A stretch of 64,000 nt of DNA from Phlebotomus papatasi (GCF_024763615.1 NC_077222.1:15562001-15626000); one strand, 5' to 3'. Shown: positions 34,389 to 45,770, numbered from the stretch's first letter. Notes: generated by a model not told the origin, from the sequence alone. Numbers and translations: made by a program.

Positions 34389-37299
34389 TATATTAACGCT
34401 AAATACATTTAACTATTGGAATCGTATTGTATTTTTTTAAATATCAAACCTATAGAAACTGTGGTATGTTTTAAAGTAACCAGATTTTTAAGCTCCGCCC
34501 ACAATCGAAAAATATTCGTTGGAATTGTACCTTTTCCTAAAATTCCACAGTATTTTCTATTATTATGTTCAAAGAGGTTACTTAATTTGGCCATCAAATA
34601 ATAAATTATTTATTAGAAGTATTTTTATATAGACTCCTACAATCCGGCAAAAACTTAATTATTTTACAAATTAAATATACAAATGTTTTCATTTCTTCCG
34701 ATAAAATATTCACTCTAGGCCCTATCTATACGACTTGTTCTAAAGTTCAGAACACCAAGGATGCATTTTTATCGCATAATTTTCCCAAAATTTTTGATAA
34801 ATAGGCCAATTGATTGCTGCAAATTTGATATCTTTAGAGAGGTCTTGAATTTCCTTACAAAATTACGTTCCATCGCAATGTATGTCTTTTCGTTCGAAAT
34901 GTTATACATTAATTGCTAACATAAAAATGGAGTCAGGGACACAACATCCGAGTGAGACGTCAAATCTCATGCATGATGTACACCACTCTGTCACAATTTC
35001 CACAAATACTCCTTGTGGAACAGCTTCCCATTGCAATAGGGTCACTTTAGAAAAATAATTTTGGTATGCTGTCGCTATATAATTGTTATACTGGTTAAAA
35101 ATATGTTCAATCCGCTTGTACTGCTTGAACACACGATTCACTGCAGCTGCCGATCAGTCGACTACGTAGACTGTACTTATTCACCCTTTGATTTAAAACG
35201 ATTAAATTTATTAAGAAATTTCAAGATCGTTTATACAATTATATTCAACTTTTGACCTTGAATGACATAAAGAACGGATTACTCAATGTCATTTTCATAT
35301 ATAGACGAAATTTTCCAACATTATTTTCTTACAAAGCTGTAGTAAAGTCAATAGACAATTTTTTACTGTTGGGTATCAGAATGGTAACAGAAGAAGACTA
35401 CGAAGAAGTGATTTTACTTTTTGTAGTCTTTTTTTTTTCTCTTCAAAATTACCCCGTTGTACCCTACTTTGTCTCATAAAATTCGAACATAATTTTGCAG
35501 GTTTTCTGAATACCGTCCTAAAACCAAACTATCCATGAAGTATCTTTAACCATCCCCAGTCTCCCCTAACCCTAACGCAGGCAACTCTCGGAGTCATAAA
35601 CATGAAAAGTGAGGTGACAATGCAGAAACTGTCCAATCAATTTTTATGCCATGATTCTTCACTTTTAACCCATCAAACACACTTTAGTACTTTGTTACAT
35701 TTATTCCTAAGACAACACGTATGGAAATCACTTCTCCATGCCATCTTATCCGCCCAGGAATGCTGGGATGCCAGCAATTCTACCCAGCATGGAAAAAAAA
35801 ACGCGTGACACTGTGACCTTAAAGTGGTAAATTGCTGGTGGGTGCACAAGACGAAGAAATATCGCCATCGCAATGCGCGTGGGTTTTTGTCTTGAAGATG
35901 TGCAAAAGATATAAATTTTCTTCTAATTGGATAATTGCTCAATCAAAACTTTACACTCAAACTTCATAAACTAGTGCTACATTTTTATGGAATGGTGCTA
36001 AAAAAAAAATACATCACTAGATAATTCGAGTATGTAATCATTTTGATGAGATATGTGCCAGATTTATCTTTGAAAGAAACTACCAATTATAGAGACATAC
36101 TACCATATTAAGAGACTTTTACTGATTTCAATGGAGGCGGGAGAAAACAACAAAATAAATATTAGTCCGGCAAGATTTTGAGCAAGAAACGCATGAATAT
36201 TTTAGTTTCGCTAGTTAATTATGGAGCTATTACTTAAAAAATGTTGCATCATTGAAAATGTATCTACGTTAGGAATTTTATTTTATCGCTGAATAATTTT
36301 CAGCACTTTCAGTCACTTATGATGAAACTTTATGTGACTTATACTAAAAACATAGGACCAAGTTTTTACCATTATGTGTAATTTAGTACAAGCATATTAT
36401 AGCATTTTCTTAATATTCGTGCTATGCCGGAAATTCTTATGACAACATTAATAGTTCTAGTATCACAATTGAGTTGTACTAAAACTTGGTCTAATTTTTC
36501 TGAGCTTTCAAATGATTGAATAGTAAGATTGATTCTCTAGATGATGTGTCTACTATGTTGTAATACTCAATATTTTCCAAAATTTTAAAATATATTTTAA
36601 TCATGGATAGATATTTAGTACATGCATGTACTAAAACATGCGTATTTCGGATAAAGATATCAAATTTGTACTAAATGTCACAAATAATTTAGTTTTTGCA
36701 CGTTTTAACTGCTCGAAATTAAAGTAAAACAAGTTTTTCGTATTAGTACCACAAGGAATTGAGATTATATTGTTCTAAAAACAGTTTCAACAACAATAGA
36801 AGAATTGTCATTCAAAAATTTAGTTTTTTTTAATTTTTTTTATATTTTAATATTACCAAAGGGTGCAATTAGAGTGGTTGAGTTCCCGGTTCCCCGAAAA
36901 AATATATTCCCTGAATTCCCTGAAAAAATATGAGTGTCCCGAGTACCCGGAAAAAAATAGGTGAGTTTCCCGGGTTTCATGAAAAAATCTACCGGTTCCC
37001 CATGAGTTCTCTGAAAAATGTATCAGTTCCCCGGGTCCTCATAACAAGACCGCATTTAGACAGATATAAAGTATATTTATCCGTCTTTACAAGGCTCAGA
37101 GTCTTGTACACATAAGGGTCACCTCAATTTTGACATATATCGTGTAACGGTCACAAGTGCAGAAAAATTCCCATACGCATTTGTATGTGAAAGTAAGAAA
37201 TTGGCTTCAACTTTGATGGCCACTCGCCGAGGACAAGCTTCCAAGATAAATAAGATAGCGACTTAATTTTTTTCTATGGATAGCCTCTATAGCAGAGGT
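34389..37299. other. Intronic stretch without a supported gene
   Basis: Frames of 60-90 codons near 34409-35942 overlap one another on both strands and show no domain. At 36880-37030 there is a degenerate repeat of GGTTCCCCGAAAAAATAT-like units. Nothing else identified. Confidence 0.45.
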
Positions 37300-37385
37300 G
37301 TGCAAGAACCGTTGAAACCGAATAAACATCAAAAGTTTGTTCTGGTAGCGTTTTGACGTTTATTCGGTTTCAACGATTCTTGCAC
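37300..37385. repeat. Short hairpin element GTGCAAGAACCGTTGAAACC
   Basis: GTGCAAGAACCGTTGAAACC then GAATAAACATCAAAA pairs with the inverted copy at the right end (about 33 of 35 positions). 86 bp in all. Could be a tiny MITE; no target duplication was obvious. Confidence 0.7.
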
Positions 37386-37585
37386 GTTTTTGCTCTACAG
37401 ACTTTCTTCAATGTCGTAAGCTTCATAGAATTCGAACAAGGAATTTAGAAAATAAAAAATATCGAAATTTTTAGCCCTATTTTTGAAATATTTTCCTTGC
37501 AAAAGATATCAATTATTACCTATCTATTTTTCAAAATTGATGCACTGGTGAATATTTCCTAAATGATTTGGATATTTTTTAGAAG

Positions 37586-37906
37586 AGAATTCTTTTTGCA
37601 AGAATTGACGGAAACACTAGACCTTTCTTGACTTTCGCAATTTTATTCTTTACGACGTTTCGAGGATGAATGTCCTCTTCATCAGGTATCGAATTTCGAC
37701 ACAGACACTCTGTGTCGATAAGTCGAATGGCGAACTTAAAAGTGCAATCTGTGATCCAAGTCCAAAAAAATTCGATACCTGATGAAGAGGACATTTCTCC
37801 TCGAAATGTCGTAAAGAATAAAATTGCTAAAGTCAAGAAAGGTCTAGTGTTTCCGTCAATTCTTGCTACACCCCATCGGACCGAAATTCTTCACAGAATT
37901 CTTTTT
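37586..37906 (+). mobile_element. Palindromic retroposon-like element 3 with hammerhead-like motif
   Basis: A 12-bp direct repeat AGAATTCTTTTT lies at 37586-37597 and 37895-37906. The inverted arm (37598-37692), a loop of about 76 nt, the direct arm (37769-37866) and a 28-nt tail lie between. The direct arm holds CTGATGAA, stem GAGGA/TCCTC around a 6-nt loop, then GAAATGTC (37779-37810). The inverted arm has the same stem with a slightly different loop and GAAACGTC. Open frames of 85-86 codons on both strands come from the palindrome and are not genes. Confidence 0.8.
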
Positions 37907-38733
37907 ATTGAAAATGACAAATTGGGATAAAAAGTAACAAAAGCTATGGATAGAACTGCGCTAATTAGAAATTTATGGAGCGCTCGGGTAACTTGTTAAA
38001 AATAAAATATCCGTTTTGTGACTTTTTGCCCCAGTGTCCCCTATTTGTTTTATTCCAGGTTTTTTTCCTTTTCTCTATTTTTAATTTTCTATTGTACTAC
38101 ATTATATATTATGTATTATACCTACGATTTATTCCTTTCATAAATTAAACATGGTCTGGAACGGGACGTATTTTATGCAGATTTTGAATTTCCCAAATAA
38201 GATCCAGTGTTTTTTTTATTCATAACATTTAATAATTGAAAATCTTTAATTTTTCAATACATAGGGGCGTGGCTTATTGTTAGTGGGGCAGTACTATTAG
38301 GGCTCTGTAGACAATTGAATATTTGACCTTGGCTTTATCCTATTCTAGGATAACATTCTTGCAATAAACATATTAATTTAAGAAAAAAAATCAAATCTTG
38401 TTTAGCACAACTTTTCATGTATGAGTGGTCTAAATTTATTTATTAATGGAAATTTTTCGGACTTTCATGTATCACAAATTTATTTTTTATAATAGTATCG
38501 AAAAGAATATTTCAGTATCGCGAAAAAGTTTCACATTTTATTTTCTTATCAATAAACTCAAAAACGAATTTGGGTTTTATTTAGCTCTTAAAAAATTGTA
38601 ATTATTAAATTCTCTTTTAAGCAAATAGTGGAAGGCATTCAAGCTTAGTACACAGTCTGGCTCGGAAGTGGTCTTTCTTAAATCGTTTAGTCCTGGAGGC
38701 TGGAACCAACGCTAAGACGGCAATGGCCGTATG

Positions 38734-39002
38734 GGAATCAGTGTCTGCTTAAGAGTGTATTCAGGTAGGAGAAGGCATTCAGGCTTAGTACACAGTCTAA
38801 CTTCGAACTCTTCATATTTTTCCCATATTTCTTTAATAAATCTTCTCTATTTTTTTTCAGACTGGCTATTTAAATGTATTTCTTGTTAAGTAAGATTTAT
38901 TAAAGAAATATGGAAAAAATATAAATTGTTCGAAACTAGACTGTGTGCCTGGCCTGAAAGCCTTCCCCTACCTGAATACAATCTTAAGCAAACACTGATT
39001 CC
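38734..39002. repeat. Fold-back element GGAATCAGTGTCTGCTTAAG
   Basis: Arms of about 75 bp beginning GGAATCAGTGTCTGCTTAAG and ending, inverted, CTTAAGCAAACACTGATTCC. The left neighbour (GGCTCGGAAGTGGTCT to AAGACGGCAATGG, about 38660-38730) recurs at about 41660-41815, so a longer dispersed repeat is involved. Confidence 0.75.
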
Positions 39003-39395
39003 TTCGTATCATTTGAATTCATAATTTTATCTGATTATTCTGATTTTATTTTATTTCTGGTACTTTTAAATACCATTCTATTGCATTATATATTATTGTG
39101 AATTATATAAATTGGTTGAATGCACTATTCTGTGATGTACAAAAGCCGAAAAAGTCAACAGCTGCTATCCTATAAATACGATTTAGTAAACTTTTAGAAT
39201 AAATGCAAGATTTTCTTGCACACTTTCTCCCACACTTCAGTGCATCGCTTAAAAATATCTCGAAATATCCGGTGTTGGTCGTGAAATACAAGAAAATGAA
39301 ATCCCATGCGTTGTCCCATAAATAAACATCATTTACCATAGATCAGTGGAAACGAGTACGTTGTGCGATGATTCATTTTCCAAATGCATTTGCAG

Positions 39396-39828
39396 ATTGC
39401 GAGTTGTACGAGAACACCCATTTGAGCTGTGATTCACTGGAAAGGTACAACAGTGCTCTGGAGACACTAAAGCTCACCCACGATGGTACCAAGCAGACAT
39501 TCTCGAGTACACCAGACACAATCAATCAAACATCTCAAATCTCACCGATTCGGAGCTCCAACAGACGAGGGGGGCCTTACCATCTGAATCAGGTGGATAC
39601 AGGGGAGATGACGGATGACCAAGAACGAAGGCTGCAATTGGAGCATTTGGAGAAGCAGCGAAAATTGAGTGATTGGTACTACATCAAGACCAGTCCGAAA
39701 CCACGGCAACAGGATTTGAGTCCCCGCAAAGCTGATTCTGAGCTCAGACGCAGGAAATTGCATCTTCAACGCAATCAAATTGATGGCGGAAGTCAGAGAA
39801 TTCGCCATCAGCCTATGGCGCGGATGAA
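39396..39828 (+). CDS. Exon 3 (residues 123-266) of the 458-aa protein
   Basis: The acceptor ATTTGCAG|ATTGC and donor GGATGAA|GTAAGT bound 433 nt; the exon completes a split Asp codon and ends with two bases of a split Lys codon. It encodes the best-ordered part of the protein: DCELYENTHLSCDSLERYNS at the start, then a serine/threonine-rich linker, then a charged stretch (about residues 194-214, containing DDQERRLQLEHLEKQRKLSD) that should form an amphipathic helix, followed by WYYIKTSPKPR and a second basic helix-like stretch ELRRRKLHLQRNQ. The family is not recognised. A start at 39368 is unlikely because the AG acceptor falls between it and the frame shared with exon 2. Confidence 0.78.
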
Positions 39829-40080
39829 GTAAGTTTTCTTAATATTTTGTTATCCTGTAGTTCTTCTCAAATTTTCATTGCATTCCATGCACATTATTTG
39901 CGAGAGGAGATAACCATTATATAAAATCTCCTCAGCGCATTTATGGATATTCTTTTAGATCAATAACCTGTCAGTGCCTGACAAATTCACACAAATAATT
40001 TTATTTACTGAATTTTAAACCAAACCGATTGACTTCTGAATTCTGTATACACAAAAAAAAATATTTTGTAAAATTGTTTG

Positions 40081-40539
40081 TAAATGTTTGTGAATTCCTA
40101 TGGGAGAATTACGAAATGCTCGTGAATCGTATAACCCACAAACATGTTCGTAAAAGTTTGTACTTTTTTCACAAACATTGTTCGTAACATGATCATTTGA
40201 CGAACATTTTTTGTTCTTATACAATCATTTGTTCGTAAATGTTCGTAAGCACACAAAAAATGTTCGTAAAATTTTGTCATTTTTTCGTAAATGTTCATAA
40301 AATTTTCGACAGGAAATCAAACATTTACGAACAAATGACAAAATTTTACGAACATTTTTTGTGTGCCTACGAACATTTACGAACAAATGATTGCAAAAGT
40401 ACAAAAAATGTTCGTCAAATGATCGTGTTACGAACAATGTTTGTGAAAAAGTACAAACTTTTACGAACTTGTTTGTGGGTTATACGATTCACGAGCATTT
40501 CGTAACTCTCCCATAGGAATTCACAAACATTTGCATTTA
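40081..40539. mobile_element. GTTCGTAAA fold-back element, copy 2 (near-complete palindrome)
   Basis: A long palindrome centred near 40310 with arms of about 225 bp. Ends GAATTCCTATGGGAGAATTA and its inverse; the interior repeats GTTCGTAAA/TTTACGAAC many times, including TTACGAACAATGTTTGTGAA. Frames on both strands translate the palindrome and are not genes. Confidence 0.88.
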
Positions 40540-43127
40540 GTTCGAAAACAATGCGTAATATTGTCAAAATTGTCCTGATAACCTATAAAAATAATTCTAT
40601 CATAATTTAAAAACATATTTATAAGAATTTCCTTAAATAAAAACAAAATATTTTAGAGATAAGATAAATTTTTATATTCCGAAACTTTGATATTTATTTA
40701 TTAACCCATTCAGTCAATGTACGAGAAATACTTGAGATATAATGTTGATATTTTGGGATTAGTTTCCTACAGATTAATTTTTACTAGGGTAAATGCCCTA
40801 ATTCAAAACCATTTCTAGACACAGAATATTCAACACTTTAAGTTCAATTTTTTTCTAAAGAGAATTCCATAAATTTGCTGCTTGTCTCTTTTAGAATAAT
40901 ACTGTTTAGTGAAAATTCTTTAGATATAATTTGAAAACTTCTTATTATGCAAGAAAAATACGCGAGTATAGAATGCTTCTATTGGAAACAAATTAATCCA
41001 AATGGAAACAAGGGAAAGTTTCTAATTGGAAACAAACAGCGTAAGTGAAACTGGGACGATAGGCTTCCAAAACCTTGTTGAGTTGCTCCTGAGTGCAGAA
41101 TTTGATCTTATTCCTAGTTTTTTCTCCTTTCCCATTTAAAACAATACGAAAATCTCTCCGAAAAAAATCATATTTCCGGGATTTCCTATTAAAGCATTTG
41201 CAGACACTTCAGAAAAACCGTTTTTGTTCACGAAATAGGTCATTATTTCATTTGAAAACTACACGTACCGTTAACAATAAAGATTAGCACTTAATTTAAC
41301 TAAAATTATCCAGAAATATGACACAAATTTTAAACAAAACGAATAAACAACAGTCACCTTATTGTGTTTTTATTGGAAAATATGGTCGATCGATGAAAAA
41401 TTCGATGGTGAAAATGTACAATTTTAATTTTTCTGAGAAATTAACAAATTAAAATATGTGAATATGAATGGATTTCCGCTTTATTTAGAGCAAAATTAAC
41501 TAAATAATGAAACTATGGTATAGAAAATATATAAATATAGTCATTTAGTACTGTACTTTTCATGAAAACAGTGACGTTTCCATTTGGAGTAGCGAAAAAT
41601 TTCCATTTTTGTAGTTTTTTTTTTATGTAAAAAAACACCCACTTTTCCAAACAGCAGCCTTTGGCTCGGAAGTGGTCTGTGTTCCTCTCTCAATTCTGTC
41701 TGGCCTATTCTCAAAGCAAATGTAACTGATACTGTAACAAATAACACGCAGCCTGCGAAGGGATATATCTATCGTTTAGTCCCTCGAGGCTGGAATCAAC
41801 GTTAAGACGGCAATGAACGCATGGGAATTGGAAGGAGCATAACGTTTCCTATGTTTCCCATATGTTTCTAGCATGCAAAAAAAATTAAGTTTATTAGCGG
41901 TTTTCTGTCATTGTATAATGAATTAACAAAAAACACAAATATACAAAATGAAAGTCAACTTAATATTGAATAGACAACCAAAAACCCTAAATTGGCAACC
42001 TACGTGTACTTTAGAGATATCTCGCGAAATGTGTACGAAAATAGGTAAAAATTTACACTAAAAGTGGTCGCATTTTTTAGAGGTAATGTCACCCCCCTGG
42101 GAAAGATGGTAAAAAGACGAAATGAGATGATTGAATTTAAATTGAATTAAATTATGCAGATGTTTCACAATTTGAATATCGTAAAATAAACATTTAATTT
42201 AATCAATTTTTAATAAATTTGTTAAAAATTGTATAGATTTCCGTTTGATAATTATAAATTATATAAAAGTTAAAATTATGTTGTTTAATGAATGAATCAA
42301 TAACTTCAACAAAAAAATCATATCCTGATATATATACTTATACGTATTCGCAATAAAATACTTAAATTACGAAATGAAAATAATTACTTAAAAAATGAAA
42401 GACCTATTTACCCGACTTTAGCTTCTTTGTTTGCTATTACTAGTCATTTTTTTAATTTTATATAATTATGATTTTTATTATTTTTTTTAAAATAATTACG
42501 CTAGGAGGATACTATTGAAAGGGCAAAACAGTTATTTTTCATATTACACTTCCAAGGATTACAATGATTTGGTAAAATCCTAAAACCATAATTTTCCGAT
42601 AATTTTTTAGATTTTCTAGCAATATTTTTGTTAGTATTTAAAATAAAAACTATACGTTGCTTTAGGGTGTTGATGATCAAAAAAAATTGTAGGGAAATCT
42701 CAAATCTTTTAAAATGGTAAATTAGATCAAATTTGACCAGAAATATACTTCGCAGAATTTGAGGCAGTTCTTTCGAATACAAATCCATATTTTATGATTT
42801 TGTTATCTGTAAAAAAAACTTATCTTACATTTTAAATAAATTTGAACAATTTCCGATTTATATTTTCTTTATCCTTTTTGAATATTGGCTATCTTGAAAT
42901 ATTTATCACTATTTCTGGATATTAATTAATTAAGTATTATTTTATGACAGATTAAAAAATATTAAAAGAAAATAAAGAATTGAATAAGAGGACTTGGATT
43001 TCTATCTTTTCCAAAATGTCGAACGATACTTTTTCGATAGATTAAACTTTGTGACTAAAATTCAAAAATTATCTAAAAACAGCAATTAGTCTACTCTATT
43101 AACTTTTTCTTAATTTATGTTTCCAAC

Positions 43128-43745
43128 AGCACTTTTTTTGTTCGTTTACAAACATTTGTTCGTAAACACACAGAAAAGAATCGTAAATTTTTGCCAAATA
43201 AGGGCAGAATCATAATGAGAGTAAAATGCTCACGGTATTTCGTTAATTTACGCATTTTCATTGCAATTCTTACGCGAATTCTCGATTACCGTATTACCTT
43301 ATCTCATACTCGGTGGCACTAGGTGAAAATAATATAAGAAAATTGAAGAAATAAAACGAAAATTCGATAAACGGTGTGCAAAAAAAAAACTGTACGATTA
43401 ATTTCTCTTGCAGTTTTTTTGTTCACCGTTTATCGAATTTTCGTTTTATTTCTTCAATTTTCTTATATTATTTTCACTTATTAGTGCCACCGAGTATGAG
43501 ATAAGGTAATACGGTAATGGAAAATTTGCGTAAGAATTGCAATGAAAATGCGGCTGAAAAACGATGAGGCTACGGCGAAAATTTTATTGTCAATGTGATT
43601 ATGCCCTAAACAAGGAACTACGAAAAATGTTTGTGAAAAAGTACAAACTTTTACGAACTTTTCGTTAGGTTGTACGATTTACGAATAATTCGTAAGTCTT
43701 CAGTAAGAATTCACAAACATTAACGAGAAATTTTATGAAATATTT
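43128..43745. mobile_element. GTTCGTAAA fold-back element, copy 3, split by a Harbinger-like MITE
   Basis: The left part (TTGTTCGTTTACAAACATTT to AATTTTTGCCAAATAA) and the right part (GAAAAATGTTTGTGAAAAAG to TAAGAATTCACAAACATT) match copies 1 and 2. The insert at 43202-43606 separates them. Confidence 0.8.
43202..43606. mobile_element. Harbinger-like palindromic MITE, complete copy
   Basis: Starts GGGCAGAATCATAATGAGAG and ends CAATGTGATTATGCCC, with TAA on both sides (AAATAA before, TAAACAAG after). Comparison with copy 1 of the interrupted fold-back, which reads CCAGATAAACAAAAA, shows one TAA at the empty site. A 3-bp TAA/TTA duplication and GG-starting ends fit PIF/Harbinger. The interior is a large hairpin containing GAAAATAATATAAGAAAATT on both arms. 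Confidence 0.85.
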
Positions 43746-44279
43746 TTTTTTCTAAATAGTACAATCTAAAAAGTACAATGTCCTAATTGAGAACCGAACC
43801 TAATTCCGAACTTTGCGAGATTTTCTGAATTCACGGTTTTAGATGGGCTAAAGAAAAAGAGAAAACGAAAAAGAGAGAAGAAGTACTCTATTAGGCCTTG
43901 CACTTCTTCGTGGTCTCGGTTTTCTCTTTGTCCATCTGAAGCAGTGAGGAAAGCAAAAAGTTCAGGATTACATACGGTTCAGAATTGGCCTATTTACCTT
44001 AAATTTTTTGACTGTGGTTTTAATGACTTTGACCCGGTATAATATTATATTTTAATAGCAAGTCAAATACCTCACATTTGCATTAAGAATATAGGAAAAA
44101 AAATTGAGTTGTCCGAAGATAGCGCGCTTTGCCCTACTGACCAAATTTTATTTTTTCCTGCTTATTTATTTCTCATGTTAAGTAATCTCAAATTTCTTAG
44201 TAATGTTTCAAAGTAAAGGGTAAAAAAATTGAAAACAATGTATCTTCTCTCATCTAAGGACCATCGTGCCCTTTTCCAG

Positions 44280-44652
44280 GAGCCTCAGTCACCAATCGGA
44301 AGGACAACATTCTCACGACTGTGATAGTGCGATAGTGTGTGATGTGCAACGAAACTCATGTGGTGTACCTCATTATTCAGTGCAATATCAGAGTGATAGG
44401 ATTTTGGAGAAGTCACCAATGATAGCACGTCGGTGGCATCAAGCGCGTTTTGGTGAGATGAGCTCCAGTAGTTTTGAGCATGTGAACCTGGGGAGCTACC
44501 CCATCCATTCGGCCACCAAGCGTCTGAGCAGTGTACACAATTTGTACGAAAATACAACGCCAAGGGAGTCTCTCAGACGGCAGGATAAGTTCATAAATGG
44601 GCCATCGAGACCGCTGCCTCTTCTGCCACTGTCCTCACCCAAATCCGAGCAG
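44280..44652 (+). CDS. Exon 4 (residues 267-391) of the 458-aa protein
   Basis: The acceptor CCCTTTTCCAG and donor GAGCAG|GTGAGT bound 373 nt, entering in phase 2 and leaving in phase 0. The peptide is polar, with histidine- and serine-rich parts (HQSEGQHSHDCDS), then SSVHNLYENTTPRESLRRQ, and ends near a proline-rich stretch containing RPLPLLP (residues 377-383). That matches the class I SH3 ligand pattern R-x-L-P-x-L-P, suggesting the protein docks an SH3-domain partner (inference). YENT earlier in the exon is a possible phosphotyrosine site. Minus-strand frames across it are shadows. Confidence 0.75.
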
Positions 44653-44720
44653 GTGAGTAATGTTTGTCTTGTACTCGATTCATTCGACACAAACTCGGAC
44701 TGTTTTTGGGACGAATTCAG
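44653..44720 (+). other. Intron 4, 68 nt, stop-free
   Basis: Begins GTGAGTAATG and ends GACGAATTCAG. Length and borders are typical of small dipteran introns. Its length is not a multiple of three and it contains no stop in the incoming frame, so retention would run on through 44844 with a different C-terminal tail of about 64 residues. Confidence 0.65.
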
Positions 44721-44924
44721 GATGTCTGCGCCGAAGGATTTTCCTCTCGGGTCGGTAGATGTTCGGAATACAATATTTTCCCCAATTTCCCCTACAATGT
44801 TCCACCACTCAGTAGCAGTGGAGAACCGAAAGCTCTCGGGGTGAACTTTGGGGTGTGCTGGCAACAAGGAGAAGTGTCTGGTACTCCAGTGTCGTGTTGC
44901 GCCTCACTGGATCCTGACGTTTAA
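44721..44924 (+). CDS. Exon 5 (residues 392-458 and stop) of the 458-aa protein
   Basis: After the 68-nt intron the frame reads DVCAEGFSSRVGRCSEYN, a proline/phenylalanine-containing FPNFPYNVPPLSSSGEP, and then FGVCWQQGEVSGTPVSCCAS before the stop at 44924. There are five cysteines towards the end (VC, RC, VCW, SCC), which is unusual compared with the rest of the protein. If intron 4 is retained, the other frame is used and this ending is lost. No known domain. Confidence 0.6.
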   Translation, partial: DVCAEGFSSRVGRCSEYNIFPNFPYNVPPLSSSGEPKALGVNFGVCWQQGEVSGTPVSCCASLDPDV

Positions 44925-45770
44925 AGTCAAGTTCAGGCGGTCTCTCCGCCTGAGGACCACTTCATCCTTCAATATTGTTGGTTACTAGGAAGTTCTTTTT
45001 TTTTAGTCTAGTGCACTCAATGTTTTAGGCAAATTGCTGTGCTTTTCTCTGTCTCTTTGAGCTCTCGCGACCTAACCCTATCAATTCCCTTGTCCCCTGT
45101 ATATAAGCAATTCCCAAATAAGTGCCGGCTACTTCATCAGTGTCAGACAACTGAACGAGAAGTAGTCTGGACAAGTGAAAAAGGATTACAATTCCACAAA
45201 ATCTGCCACTCTCCTCACCATGGGCGTTTAGTGCTTATTCGCAAGAAGCGCAGATATAGGGCGGTGTTCCTGGAAAGGAAGAAATTGTGATTCCGTTTTT
45301 GTTCTTCCCGTCGGAGAAGTGCATAGCTTTCCTTTGCCATGGGGAGATTTTCAAGTGAACCACTCTCTCAGCATGTGATTTAATTTAACAAGAAAAAAAA
45401 AACAAACTACAGTGGGTGGCAAAAACTTTCAAACACTCATAGTTAGAATAGAATTTTGCCATGGAAGAGTCCACAAAAACGCTCTAGACAAACAATTTTT
45501 TACAAATTCTGTTTACTTTGGAGTTTTCTTGTTGGTGCAGCTTGCAAAAACTTTCAACCATGAAGCAATGATTACAAGCCAAAGTTGTGCTTTTAAAATT
45601 AATCTCATATAGCACAATATGCACATCATTTTTATGTTCAATATTTAATGAAAAGATTTTAAGTCGAAGCGCTGCATTTTGGTAAATTGTGCTGAAACTT
45701 TTCCTGAAATCTATCAAAATTTTGAACAACTCGAAAGTTTTCATCTTAACCTAATAATCCTAGTTGATAG
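44925..45770 (+). other. 3' UTR and downstream sequence
   Basis: No AATAAA was seen in the first 700 nt after the stop, so the poly(A) site is unknown. An A-run lies at about 45392-45402. TATATAAGC occurs at 45100 and TCAGTG at 45137, spaced somewhat too far apart for a standard TATA/initiator pair. CAGTGGGTGGCAAAAACTTT at 45412 resembles a mariner-type end, but no partner was found. Confidence 0.4.

Larger units (their letters stand above)
31266..39395 (+). other. Intron 2 (8.1 kb), transposon-filled
   Basis: Bounded by GTAATT and AAATGCATTTGCAG. It contains Harbinger-like, piggyBac-like and pogo-like pieces, two of the palindromic hammerhead-like elements, and other inverted repeats. No additional exon was recognised. 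Confidence 0.6.
40787..43998. mobile_element. Possible 3.2-kb element with GGGTAAATGCCCTAATTC ends
   Basis: After TA the left end reads GGGTAAATGCCCTAATTCAA then AACC. The right end, read inward, is AAGGTAAATAGGCCAATTCT then GAACC; about three quarters of positions agree. A further partial copy of the end sequence occurs at about 43777 (TGTCCTAATTGAGAACC). The interior contains nested MITEs but no recognisable transposase. Moderate support only. Confidence 0.45.
39829..44279 (+). other. Intron 3 (4.5 kb), transposon-filled
   Basis: Bounded by GTAAGT and CCCTTTTCCAG. Contains two GTTCGTAAA fold-backs, a Harbinger-like MITE and a possible 3.2-kb element (40787-43998). No further exon seen. Confidence 0.6.

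Noticed and set aside
37579..37930. Paired 85-86 aa proteins on both strands
   Set aside because: Both come from the arms of palindromic element 3.
40015..40505. Several 66-88 aa proteins on both strands
   Set aside because: They are translations of the GTTCGTAAA palindrome.
31565..44137. Element bounded by GGGGAAAGCGCGCTATCTTC (31648) and GAAGATAGCGCGCTTTGCCC (44112)
   Set aside because: The inverted ends match well, but 12.5 kb containing a host exon lies between them. They are more likely two separate terminal fragments of one family.
45100..45145. TATA plus initiator core promoter
   Set aside because: TATATAAG and TCAGTG are 37-39 nt apart, more than the usual spacing, and no gene follows.
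45410..45760. mariner element starting CAGTGGGTGGCAAAAAC
   Set aside because: Only one end was found; no inverted partner or transposase.
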